Assembly (NCBI RefSeq): GCF_014701095.1
Contig: NZ_AP023439.1
Span: forward strand, 980,001-1,044,000
Direction of reading: 5' to 3'
Source: Streptomyces tuirus
GTDB lineage: Bacteria > Actinomycetota > Actinomycetes > Streptomycetales > Streptomycetaceae
DNA: 64,000 bases
Part shown: positions 20,243 through 29,500 of the stretch, piece after piece
How positions within the stretch are numbered: the stretch's first letter is position 1
Layout: each line of letters begins with the position of its first letter
Made by a program: the position numbers and the translations under genes
Notes under the pieces: model-generated
Told to the model about the DNA's origin: nothing
The model's database searches: none
The model's input: the letters and a program-made list of their open reading frames with translations, nothing else

Positions 20243-23200
20243 CGACCGTCCCCCTCTGTCGTTCCTTGTGGTGCTGTGCCGCTGTGGGCGGTATCGCCCG
20301 CGGCGTTCTCCTCACGGCCGCGCTGCCAGCCCCGCTGGAGCGATGCCATGCGGCTGCGTACTTCCTCGGCGTCGCGTTCGACGGGCTCGGCCCCGACGTC
20401 GGTACGCGGCTTCGAGCTCCGTTTCAGCTGCGGGGCCAGGTTCGCCTGCCGGACGCGCCGGGGCAGCGGGGCCGTGCCGGAAGCGGGCTGTGGTGCGGAG
20501 CCGGTTCCCTGGGGTGTGGCGCCGGAGCCCGTCCCGTGGCGCGAGGGTCCGGCGGCGGTCTCCGAGGAGCCGTGGTCGGGTGTCTCGGAGCCGCTCGCGG
20601 CGATCTCCGCGCGGCGGGTCCGCCTCGGGAGGACGGCTGGCTCCGATCGGTCGCCCGTGGCGCCGGGCGAGGCCGGGGATGCGGTGTGCTCCTCGTTGCG
20701 ACCGGCCGCGCCGATGCCGCGGCGGGTGGAGTCGGTCCCGCGACGGCGGGCCGGCAGCGGTGGCGGTGCGTCCGGCAGGGCGTCGCCCCGGACGCTGCCG
20801 GACGAGGAGTTCTCGGTGCGGCGCCGGGCCGGAAGGGCGGACGCCGGTTCGGGGCCCGGCCGGCCGGTGGCCCGGCTGCCCGTCGGATCCTCGCTCCGGC
20901 GGCGTGACGGGAGCGCGGAGGTGGGGCTCGACTCCGTGCGGGCCAGGGCCGTGGTGGTCTCCTCGTCCGTCTTGGCCCGCCGGGTGCGCTGCTCGGTGAC
21001 CGGGCGTCCGTGCGAGCTGACCAGCTTGGGGGTGTGGCGGCGGGGCAGCGGGACCGGCGGGCTCAGCTCGTCGTCGGCGTCGGACCCGTCCCCCGTGCCG
21101 CGGGCGTCGGCGGTCCGGCGCGGGTCGGTGCGGCGAGCTGCGGTCTCGTCCGTGGCGCGGATGAGGGAGTGGCGGGGCCGGAACAGGCCACCGTGTTCGC
21201 CGTCGTCGTCCTCGACGGCTCCGGGGAGGTCTGCGATGGCGTCCAGGCCGACGGGTGCCTCGAGCTCGACCGGTCCGTCCAGCAGGGTGGCGGGCAGGCC
21301 GGGGCGCTGCGCGGACGCCTGGGACAGCGCGGCGCGGCGGCTGTCCTGCGGTTCGCTGTCCGGGGCCAGCTGGGGGCGGTCGAGGCGGAACCCGATGCCG
21401 TTGGTGTCCGGGACGTCGTCGGTCAGCAGCGCGTCGGGGATGAAGACCACGGCGGTCGTGCCGCCGTACGGGGAGGGCTGCAGGGAGACCCGGACGTTCT
21501 GGCGCTGGGCGAGCCGGCTGACGACGAACAGGCCGAGCCGGTCGGTGTCGGAGAGCTCGAACTCCGGCGTCTCGGCGAGCCGGAGGTTGGCGTCCAGCAG
21601 CGCTTCGGCCGCCATGCCGAGGCCTCGGTCGTGAATCTCCAGGGTGAAGCCGTTGGCGACGCGTTCGCCCAGGACCTGGACGGCGGTGTGCGGCGGCGAG
21701 AAGACCGTGGCGTTCTCCAGCAGTTCGGCCACGAGGTGCGTGAGGTCGGCGACGGCCGGGCCGCTGATGGCGATTCGCGGCAGACGTCGGACCTCGATGC
21801 GCTCGTAGTCCTCGACCTCGGCGACGGCGGCACGCACGACGTCCATCAGCTGGACGGGCTTGCGCCACTGCCGGGAGGGCGCGGCGCCGGAGAGGATCAC
21901 CAGGCCCTCGGCGTGCCGGCGCATGCGGGTGGTCAGGTGATCGAGGCGGAACAGGTCGGCGAGTTCCTCGGTGTCCTCGGTCCGGCGCTCCATGGCGTCG
22001 AGGAGGGTGAGCTGCTTGTGCAGCAGAACCTGGCTGCGGCGGGCGAGGTTGACGAAGACCTCGGAGACGCCGGCGCGCAGTTCGGCCTGCTTGACGGCGG
22101 CTTCGACGGCGGCACGCTGCAGGGTGTTGAGGGCCTGGCCGACCTCGCCCATCTCGTTCTTGTCGTATTCCAGGCGCGGGACCTCGGTCTCGACGTCGAC
22201 CTGCTCGCCCGCGGAGAGGCGGCGCATCACACTGGGCAGCCGCACTCCGGACGCTTCGTGGGCCTCCAGGCGCAGTTGCCGCAGATCGCGGATGAGGGTG
22301 CGGCCGACGCGCACGGACAGGAAGAGGGAGACCAGGAGCGCGATCAGGCCGAGTGCACCGGCGATCACGGCCTTGGCGATGACACCGACGGCGACGGGGT
22401 GGACGCGGTCCTGGTAGCGGTCGTTGGCCTGGTCGTTGAGGGTGCCGAGCTCGTCGAGCACGTTCCCTGCGGCGCTGTCCCAGCTCTTGGCGGAGACGCC
22501 GCGGGGGCTTCCGGCCCCGGCCTCGGAGGAGACGGCGGCTTCCTCGGCCACGCGCAAGGGAGCGGAGGAGGCGTTCTTCCAGAAGGTCTGGTAGCGGTCG
22601 CGTTCCGCCACGGGCAGCAGCGGCAGGTTGACGTCGTACATCAGAGTGCGCTGGGCCACGAGGTCGGAGATGTCCCGCTCCTCGGAGTGCGAGATCCTGC
22701 CGACGATCAGGGCGGAGCCGAGGAGGGCGTCCTCACGGGAGAGCAGCTCGCGGGCGCGGGCGAGGTTGACCAGCGCGCGGTACTGCTTGTCCAGCTCGAT
22801 GTTGTCGACCACGTGCAGGTTGGCGAGGAGCACGTAGCTGGGGTCGACCAGCCGGTTGTAGAGGTCGAGGGCCTGGGTGCGGTTGACGGTGCCGTCCTCG
22901 ACGCTGCGGCGCAGCGAGTCGATGCCGTCGAAGGCGTCCAGGACGGCGGTCAGTCGCTCGTCGGTGTCCGCGCCCATCGCATCGCGCACGTCTGGGTTCC
23001 GGGCGTTCTCGCGGATGCCGGCGACGGCCTTGTCGGTGGCGTTCCGGCTGCGCCGGAGGGCGGCGAGACCGTCGGACGCGCGGGGGTCGGCGAGGTGGAC
23101 GAGGGTCTGGCGGCGTTCCTCCTGGAGGACGCGGACGGTGTCCTCGATGGGGTAGCCGATCTTCTCCACCACGGACGACACGTTGAAGAGGTCGCCCGCC

Positions 23201-23310
23201 TCACGTCCCGTGAGCACCGTGGCGAAGGCCCAGATCGCGGTCAGGGACACCAGCGGCACGAGAAGCAGCGCCACGATCTTCCGGCGGATGGACTTCCCGC
23301 GAAAGCGCAT
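20239..23310 (-). CDS. cvnA: Conservon sensor histidine-kinase-like protein CvnA
   Basis: A 1023-residue membrane sensor. TM1 is at residues ~12-33, followed by an extracellular nitrate/nitrite-sensing type helical domain, TM2 at ~306-328, and a HAMP-like linker. The dimer region contains LDHLTTRMRRHAEGLVIL, and the ATPase domain has LVAELLENATVFSP (N box) and HDRGLGM (G box). Residues ~640-1023 are a Pro/Arg/Ser-rich disordered tail. The ATG at 23310 follows GGGGGAGG by two bases; a longer reading adds a stretch before the basic cap of TM1. Confidence 0.93.
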   Translation of the reverse strand: MRFRGKSIRRKIVALLLVPLVSLTAIWAFATVLTGREAGDLFNVSSVVEKIGYPIEDTVRVLQEERRQTLVHLADPRASDGLAALRRSRNATDKAVAGIRENARNPDVRDAMGADTDERLTAVLDAFDGIDSLRRSVEDGTVNRTQALDLYNRLVDPSYVLLANLHVVDNIELDKQYRALVNLARARELLSREDALLGSALIVGRISHSEERDISDLVAQRTLMYDVNLPLLPVAERDRYQTFWKNASSAPLRVAEEAAVSSEAGAGSPRGVSAKSWDSAAGNVLDELGTLNDQANDRYQDRVHPVAVGVIAKAVIAGALGLIALLVSLFLSVRVGRTLIRDLRQLRLEAHEASGVRLPSVMRRLSAGEQVDVETEVPRLEYDKNEMGEVGQALNTLQRAAVEAAVKQAELRAGVSEVFVNLARRSQVLLHKQLTLLDAMERRTEDTEELADLFRLDHLTTRMRRHAEGLVILSGAAPSRQWRKPVQLMDVVRAAVAEVEDYERIEVRRLPRIAISGPAVADLTHLVAELLENATVFSPPHTAVQVLGERVANGFTLEIHDRGLGMAAEALLDANLRLAETPEFELSDTDRLGLFVVSRLAQRQNVRVSLQPSPYGGTTAVVFIPDALLTDDVPDTNGIGFRLDRPQLAPDSEPQDSRRAALSQASAQRPGLPATLLDGPVELEAPVGLDAIADLPGAVEDDDGEHGGLFRPRHSLIRATDETAARRTDPRRTADARGTGDGSDADDELSPPVPLPRRHTPKLVSSHGRPVTEQRTRRAKTDEETTTALARTESSPTSALPSRRRSEDPTGSRATGRPGPEPASALPARRRTENSSSGSVRGDALPDAPPPLPARRRGTDSTRRGIGAAGRNEEHTASPASPGATGDRSEPAVLPRRTRRAEIAASGSETPDHGSSETAAGPSRHGTGSGATPQGTGSAPQPASGTAPLPRRVRQANLAPQLKRSSKPRTDVGAEPVERDAEEVRSRMASLQRGWQRGREENAAGDTAHSGTAPQGTTEGDGR

Positions 23311-23728
23311 GGCCTCCCCCAGCTCGGGCCCCCGGCTACCGGGGGTACACATGTGCGTCAACAAACGGCGCGAGCCTACTACCGACGCACAGGGAACTCG
23401 AAGACTGGTCCGGAGCCTGGAGTTCCGCGCCAGCCACGCGGCATGGCGAGTTGTCCGGGCATTGCGGGAGTTGTCTCCCGAAACCGGTGGTCGCGGCGCG
23501 GACCAACCCCTCGACTCCGTCAGGGTGGTTGGCCGAAATTTTTCGGTCTCCGGGAATCTTCATGAGGAGTTGTTCGTCCTTCTCTATGGGAAACGGGGGC
23601 GGAATCGGCCACAGGAGCCGCGTCCCGCACCTGGGCGGCGTAAAACAGCGCAAGCCGGGCAGCCACTGGGGAGCACGGGTCTTCGGACGCGAGCGATTGG
23701 TCTGCTGGCGGTGGGGAGTGACACGGTG
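23311..23728. other. Divergent spacer upstream of the conservon, with a 14-bp palindrome
   Basis: It holds no convincing gene and must contain the conservon promoter. A perfect inverted repeat CCGAAA-TT-TTTCGG lies at 23533-23546, unusually A/T-rich for this genome and about 230 bases before cvnA. A related site (CCGAAATTTCGG) occurs at 42348-42359. Confidence 0.45.
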
Positions 23729-24289
23729 ATGGGCACGGCGGAACGGCGCGGTGCGCCCGGGGCGGGTGGGGCGCAGCTGACGGGGCATCGGGATCCCGAG
23801 GCGACCGATCGCGGCATTTCCGAGGGCGCGGCGGGGCCCTTGCAGCGAGAGGCGGGGGTTCGGGCTCGCGAGGGGGGCCGTGGCACCCGCGAGGAGTACT
23901 ACCGGCCCCTTTGGGTCGAGGAGCCCGCCCGGCGGCGTCGGCTGCCGGATCCGGTGCGGACGGCTGCGGTGCGGGCGGTCCTCCTCATAGCCGTGACGCT
24001 GATCCAGGCGATGGTGGCCTTCCTGTGCACGATGGCCGGGTCCTGGCTGGCGTTCCCCATGGTGATCAGCAGTGTGGTCAGCACGATCGCGGCCACCTGG
24101 GGAGCGCTCGACGTGTGGGTGACGCGCCAGGTCTGGAACCAGCGCAACGGCGTGGTGTCCGTACCGAGCAGCACGGCGCGGGCCCTGCGGCGCGAGCGAC
24201 GCCGGACCAGGCGGCAGGAGAGGACCGCCGAGCGGGCACAGGAGCGGATACGCCGGCGGGGTGGAGCGGGGCAGCTGTCCCACTCGTGA
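23729..24289 (+). CDS. Putative membrane protein, 186 residues
   Basis: Family not recognised. A polar N-terminal ~85 residues with the conserved-looking REEYYRPLW motif is followed by two hydrophobic segments (AVRAVLLIAVTLIQAMVAFL and the TMAGSWLAFPMVISSVVSTI region). The tail is strongly basic (ALRRERRRTRRQERTAERA). A two-helix inner-membrane protein with both termini in the cytoplasm fits. The start is ATG 23729 or GTG 23726, both after GGGGAG. Confidence 0.65.
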   Translation: MGTAERRGAPGAGGAQLTGHRDPEATDRGISEGAAGPLQREAGVRAREGGRGTREEYYRPLWVEEPARRRRLPDPVRTAAVRAVLLIAVTLIQAMVAFLCTMAGSWLAFPMVISSVVSTIAATWGALDVWVTRQVWNQRNGVVSVPSSTARALRRERRRTRRQERTAERAQERIRRRGGAGQLSHS

Positions 24290-24925
24290 GACGTGGCGAC
24301 GGGGAGGATCCGGGGCGAGGGCGAGGCCACCGGATGCGAGAGCGGCCACTGGCCGAGACCCCGCCCGGCGCGTCCTCGCCGTAGGGTCCCGCGCATCTTC
24401 ATCGTCGGGCATCGCTCGTCTTCACGGTGGTGCACCAAGCGCCCTAACCGAGTGACACCGCGCGTCCTCACGCGGGCGGTCCACGGCGAGTACAGCCGTT
24501 CCGCGTTGGGGACGGCGCCGATGACGACGATCACGAGGCCCCGCGGACGGTGCGGCCGTCGGTGAGGTGGCTCACTCCAAATATCGCGGCGGTGAAGGCG
24601 ACCCACTCCAGTGACGGCCGCGGTGAGGCAGCCCACTCGGCGACGGCCGCGGTGAGGCGGCCCCCTCCAGCGACGGCAGCGATACCCCACAGCCCGGCCA
24701 CGCCGATGTCGGTGACCGGGAAAGCAGGTCGGCTCGGCGGTGCAGTGCGCGGCGCACACGGTGACCGTCTCGGCGCCCGGTTCCGGCTTCGGACGCGAGC
24801 TCGGGCCCGCGGGGGCGGCCGACTGTCACGAGACGAAGCACCTCTGGCGCAACACCCGTCCCACCCGCCAGGGTTGGTTCGACTGATCCACGCCGCTGTG
24901 AGGCACACCCATTGAGGAACCGACC
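24290..24925. other. 636-bp spacer upstream of the amino-acid permease
   Basis: No gene is supported. It contains a four-copy ~30-bp tandem repeat (24561-24680) and, at its end, the permease ribosome-binding site (GAGGA at 24914-24918). Open frames on either strand have the composition of random GC-rich sequence. Confidence 0.55.
24561..24680. repeat. Four tandem ~30-bp imperfect repeats
   Basis: Units start at 24561, 24591, 24622 and 24651 (lengths 30, 31, 29 and 30), each beginning GGTGA; most share a C-rich block (near CCCACTC) and a GACGGCCGC-like end. They lie 245-365 bases upstream of the permease start. Confidence 0.75.
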
Positions 24926-26488
24926 GTGAAAACAACCGCAGAGCCGACCGATCCACACGGCCGGGACGACGCCGAACTGACCGAGTTCGGCTACAGACCC
25001 GAGCTCAAACGCACCCTCGGCAACTTCCATACCTTCGCCGCGGGGATCAGCTACATCTCGATCCTGACCGGCACCTTCCAGCTGTTCTACTTCGGCTACG
25101 GCAGCGGCGGCCCCGCCTACTGGTGGTCGTGGCCGATGGTCTTCGCCGGCCAGTTCATGGTCGCCCTGTGCTTCGCGGAGCTCGCCGCCCGCTACCCCGT
25201 GGCCGGCTCCGTCTACAACTGGTCCAAGAAAATCGGCAATCCGCACCTGGGCTGGCTCGCCGGCTGGATGATGCTGATCGCCTCGATCGTCTCCATATCG
25301 GCCGTCGCGCTGGCCTACCAGCTGACGCTGCCGCAGATCTCGTCGTTCTTCCAGTTCGTGGGGGACGGCACCGGTACCTACGACGTGGCGACCAACGCGG
25401 TCATCCTGGCCGCGGTGCTGATCCTGTTCACGACGCTCGTGAACGCCTTCGGCGTCAAGCTGATGGCGCGGATCAACACGGCGGGCGTGTTCATCGAGTT
25501 GATCGCCACCGTCGTACTGATCATCCTGTTCGCGGTCCACATCACGCGTGGTCCGCAGGTCGTCCTGGAGACGCATGGCACCGGCGCGGGCTATGGAGAC
25601 GGCTACCTGGGCGCCTTCCTGGTGGCCTCGCTGGCCTCGGCGTACGTCATGTACGGCTTCGACACCGCCGCCTCGCTCGGCGAGGAGTCCCTGGACCCGA
25701 CCAGGAACGCGCCGCGCGCGATCATCCGGGCGATCGTCGCGTCCTTCGTGCTGGGCGGCCTGATCCTGCTGCTCGCGCTGATGAGCGTGTCCAGCCTGAA
25801 GGGCGAGAAGCTCTCCACGGACGGTCTGCAGTACATCGTGCTGGACGTGCTCGGCCCGACGGCCGGCAAGGCGATGCTGTGGTGCGTGCTGATCGCGGTG
25901 ACGGTGTGCGCGCTGGCCGTGCACACGGCGGCGGTGCGGCTGGCGTTCGCGATGGCCCGCGACAACAACCTGCCCGCGTCCTCGAAACTGGCGAAGTGCC
26001 ACCCGCGGTTCCACACGCCGGTCCTGCCGACCGTGATCATCGGGATCCTGGCGCTGGCGATCCTGGTGGTCAACATCCGCCAGCCGCAGATCTTCACGGT
26101 CGTCACCAGCATCGGCATCATCATGATCTACCTCGCCTACCTGGGCGTCACGGTGCCGCTGCTGGTCGCGCGCCTGCGCGGCGCGTGGCAGCCCGCGGGC
26201 GAGGGCCGCTTCTCCCTGGGCCGCTGGGGTCTGCCGGTCAACATCCTGGCCGTCCTGTGGGGGACGGCCATGACGCTCAACCTGATCTGGCCCCGGGCCG
26301 CGGTCTACAACGCCGCGGCTCCCTACCACTGGTACCTGCGCTGGGGCGCGGTGCTGTTCGTGGCCGTCATCGCGGGCGGCGGCTTCGCCTACTACTGGTT
26401 CGTGCAGCGGCACCGCACCGGTGTGCTCGCCGAGCACCGTTCGCAGGCCACGGACACCGCTGCTGTCGCCGCCCCGGCGGCCGACTGA
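24926..26488 (+). CDS. APC-superfamily amino-acid permease (GABA/choline permease-like)
   Basis: A 520-residue, about 12-helix secondary transporter. The N-terminal signature FGYRPELKRTLGNFHTFAAG and the FAELAARYPVAGSVYNWSKK loop match the UGA4-like branch of the APC family. GFDTAASLGEES follows TM6 as in family members. The GTG start has GAGGA eight bases upstream. The substrate is unknown; amines, GABA or a 5-oxoproline/glutamate-related compound are possible given the nearby oxoprolinase, but that is context only. It converges with the SMC-like operon. Confidence 0.9.
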   Translation: MKTTAEPTDPHGRDDAELTEFGYRPELKRTLGNFHTFAAGISYISILTGTFQLFYFGYGSGGPAYWWSWPMVFAGQFMVALCFAELAARYPVAGSVYNWSKKIGNPHLGWLAGWMMLIASIVSISAVALAYQLTLPQISSFFQFVGDGTGTYDVATNAVILAAVLILFTTLVNAFGVKLMARINTAGVFIELIATVVLIILFAVHITRGPQVVLETHGTGAGYGDGYLGAFLVASLASAYVMYGFDTAASLGEESLDPTRNAPRAIIRAIVASFVLGGLILLLALMSVSSLKGEKLSTDGLQYIVLDVLGPTAGKAMLWCVLIAVTVCALAVHTAAVRLAFAMARDNNLPASSKLAKCHPRFHTPVLPTVIIGILALAILVVNIRQPQIFTVVTSIGIIMIYLAYLGVTVPLLVARLRGAWQPAGEGRFSLGRWGLPVNILAVLWGTAMTLNLIWPRAAVYNAAAPYHWYLRWGAVLFVAVIAGGGFAYYWFVQRHRTGVLAEHRSQATDTAAVAAPAAD

Positions 26489-26529
26489 AGGCGGACCCGT
26501 GAGGACGCAGCAGTCTGACGGCGTCGTCG

Positions 26530-29500
26530 TCACACCGGGCGCTTGTACATCCTGGTCGCCGTGATCTCGCTGTGGACCGCCTCCCCCGTCCGGGCCTGCT
26601 GCGGCAGGCCCGGGCGGAGGTGCTCCTCGACGCTGATGTACTTGAGGCCGGCCCTGAGGTCGGCGTCGTTGCGCATGCGGATGACCAGGGGGAACTCGGC
26701 CAGCGCGGTGGTGTCGAACAGGCCCGTGGTGTACAGGAGCTGCACGCCCAGGGCGTCCGACACCGCCCGCTGGAGTTCCAGCAGGTACGTGGCGTTGGCG
26801 CGGCCGATGGGGTTGTCGAGGAACAGGGTGCCGGCGTGCCGGTGCTTGTCGCGGCCCCGGTCGTTGGACCGCAGCGCGGCCATCGTGCAGTAGAGGGCGA
26901 TGGCCGCGGTGAGGAGCTGGCCGCCGGAGAAGACGTCGCCCATCTGCCCGACGGGGACGCGCTCGGCGCGCAGCACGGCGTCGGGCTTGAGGATCTCGAC
27001 GGCGACACCCTTGGGCTCCAGCGCCGCGGCGACACCCCTGAGCAGCAGGGACATGCCGTCGCGCCGCAGGTCGGAGTTCTTCTTGACGGCGGCGCGGGTC
27101 GCCTCGTCGATGACCTCGCCGAGCCGCTCGGTGAGGGTGGCCTGGTCGGGCTCCTCGAAGCGGATGCGGAGGAACTCCTGCCCGGACCACTCCCCGAGGC
27201 CCTCCGGCAGCCGGGAGAGCCGCTGCGCGGAGCGCAGGGTGGCCAGGGCCGACTCGACCAGGCCGCGCAGGCGGTCCACGATCGAGTCGCGGTTGCGCTC
27301 CAGCTGCTCCAGTTCGTCGGTGAGGACGCGGAGCCGGGGTGCGAAGGCGTCGGCCCACTTCTGGGCGTGGTCGGGCAGCGCGGAGGCGGGCAGTTCGCGG
27401 ATCTGCTGGCGGGCGGGGGTGCGGACCTGCTCGTAGCGGGTGGAGTTGGCGTGCCGGACGAGGATGTCGCTGGCCTCACGGACGGCGGCCTCGGCGGCGG
27501 ACAGGTCGGCGGCGCAGCCGCGCAGGGAGCGCCGGGCCTCCGCGGCCGACTGCCGGGCCTCCTCGGGGCTGCCGGGGTAGGGCTCGGGCTCCTCGTGCTC
27601 CTCGTCCGTGGCGTGTTCGCGCAGCAGGTCCCGGAGCATGGCGGCGATCTCGTCGAAGCCGCTCGCCGCGTCCTCGGCGGCGCGGTGGGCGTCGAGGAGT
27701 TCGGCGTGCGCCGCGCGTGCCTGGTTCAGCGCCTCGGTGTGGGAGGCGAGTTCGCCCGTGGCGGTGCGCAGCAGGTTCTGCGCGTGCTCGGCGTCGCGCG
27801 GCTGAAGCTCCTCGGGCAGGTCGGTGTGCGTCTCGCCGTCGTCGGCGGGGGCGAGGCGTTCGGCCTCGCCGCGCAGCCGCCCCAGCTGCTCGCTCGCGGT
27901 CGACATCCGGGTCTCCAGGAGCTGCACCAGCTCCTCGGCGCGGGCGGCGGCGGCCTGGCGGCTGGGGCCGTCGGAGCCGTCGGGGGATTCGAGGAGCTGC
28001 TCCGCGCGGGTGCGGACCTTGTTGCTCAGCCGGTCCAGCTCCGCGCGGGCGGCGCTCTCGTCGCTCTCGGCGCGGGCCTGCTCGGCGCGCAGGTCGGCGC
28101 CCACACCGACCTTCTCGTACACCTGGGACGCGGCCCGGTAGGCCTCGCGCAGGGCCGGCAGGGAGGCCTTGGGCGCCTGGTCGTCGTCCGCGGGCACGTC
28201 GTCGGGGGCGCCCGCGATCTCGGAACGCTCGGCGCGCAGCGCGCGGGCGGTACGGCGGGTGTCGTCGGCGGCGCGCTGGGCGGCCCGCCGGTCCTCGTCG
28301 GCGGCCCGGGCCCGCTCCAGGCAGGACTGGGCGCTCGCCTCGGACTCGGCCGCCTCGTCGGCCAGTTCGCGCAGTTTGACCTGCCAGCCGGCCCGCTCGC
28401 GCAGCCGGAAGGCGAGCCCGGCGAGGGCGTCGGCGGAGCGACGGGCCTTCTGGGCTGCCTCCTGCCGCTCGTCCCGGACGCGGGCGGCCTCGGCGGCGAC
28501 CTCGTCGGCCTCGGCCCGCACGGTCCGGGCCTCGGCCAGTTCGGCCTCGGACTCCTCGGCGAACGCGCGGCTGTCGTGGGCCGCCCGGGCCAGTTCGGTC
28601 AGCCGGCCGGCGGGGCAGCCGGTGCGCCAGGAGGCGAGCCGGGCGGCCAGTTCGCGGTCCTTGTCGAGCCGGGCGGCGAGGGTGCGGATCTCCTCGTCCC
28701 GCTCGGTGGCCCGGGCGCGCAGCGCCTGCCGCTCCTCGTCGGCGGCGTGCTCGTCGTGCATGGCCGGGTTCGGCGGCACGAGGAACACGTCGCCGCTACC
28801 GGAGTCCGGGGCGGGCGTCGGGGCGAGCAGGGCGGCGGCGGTGCCGACCGCGACGGCCGAACGGGGCAGCAGCGCCGCCTCGCCCAGCGCCTCCCGGGCG
28901 CGTGCGTGGGAGTCGGGGTCGGTGATGATCACGCCGTCGACGAGTTCGGGCCGGGCGGCCAGTACACGTGCGTGGTCGGCGGGGTCGACGGCCTGGGCGA
29001 GATAGCGCCAGCCGGGCAGCGCGGGGATGCCGTGCTCGCCGAGGAACTCGACCGTGGCCAGCACGTCCGGGCCGGGCGGCAGCAGCCCGCCGTCGCCGAG
29101 CGCGCCGAGGATGCGGGAGTCGTCGGCGGCGGCCGTGCGCAGGTCGAACAGCTGCCGCTCGGCCGAGGAGACGGCGTCGTCGAGCAGGTCGCGCAGGTCG
29201 TCGGCGAAGCGGTCGAGTTCCTCCGGGGTGAGGCCCTGTTCGGCAGCGGCCGGCTGCGCGACGGGCGCGCCGTCCGTGCCGTGGCGGGGTTGCGGAATGC
29301 CCGGGCGGGTCTCCGGGGTCAGGCTGAGCAGTTCCGCGAGCCGCTCCTCCCCCGCCAGTGCCTCCGCGGTGCGGCGCTCGGCCTCGTAGGAACGCTCGGC
29401 CGCCGTGGCCGCGTCGGCGGCGCGGGCCGCGGTGAGTTCGGCGCGGGATTCGGCGGATGCGGCTTCGCGGGCGTGCTCGGCGGCCCGGCGGGACGCCTCG

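Noticed and set aside
23451-23729. 92-codon plus-strand open frame in the spacer before the 186-residue membrane protein
   Set aside because: No ribosome-binding site, no conserved-looking composition, and it runs into the start region of a better-supported gene.
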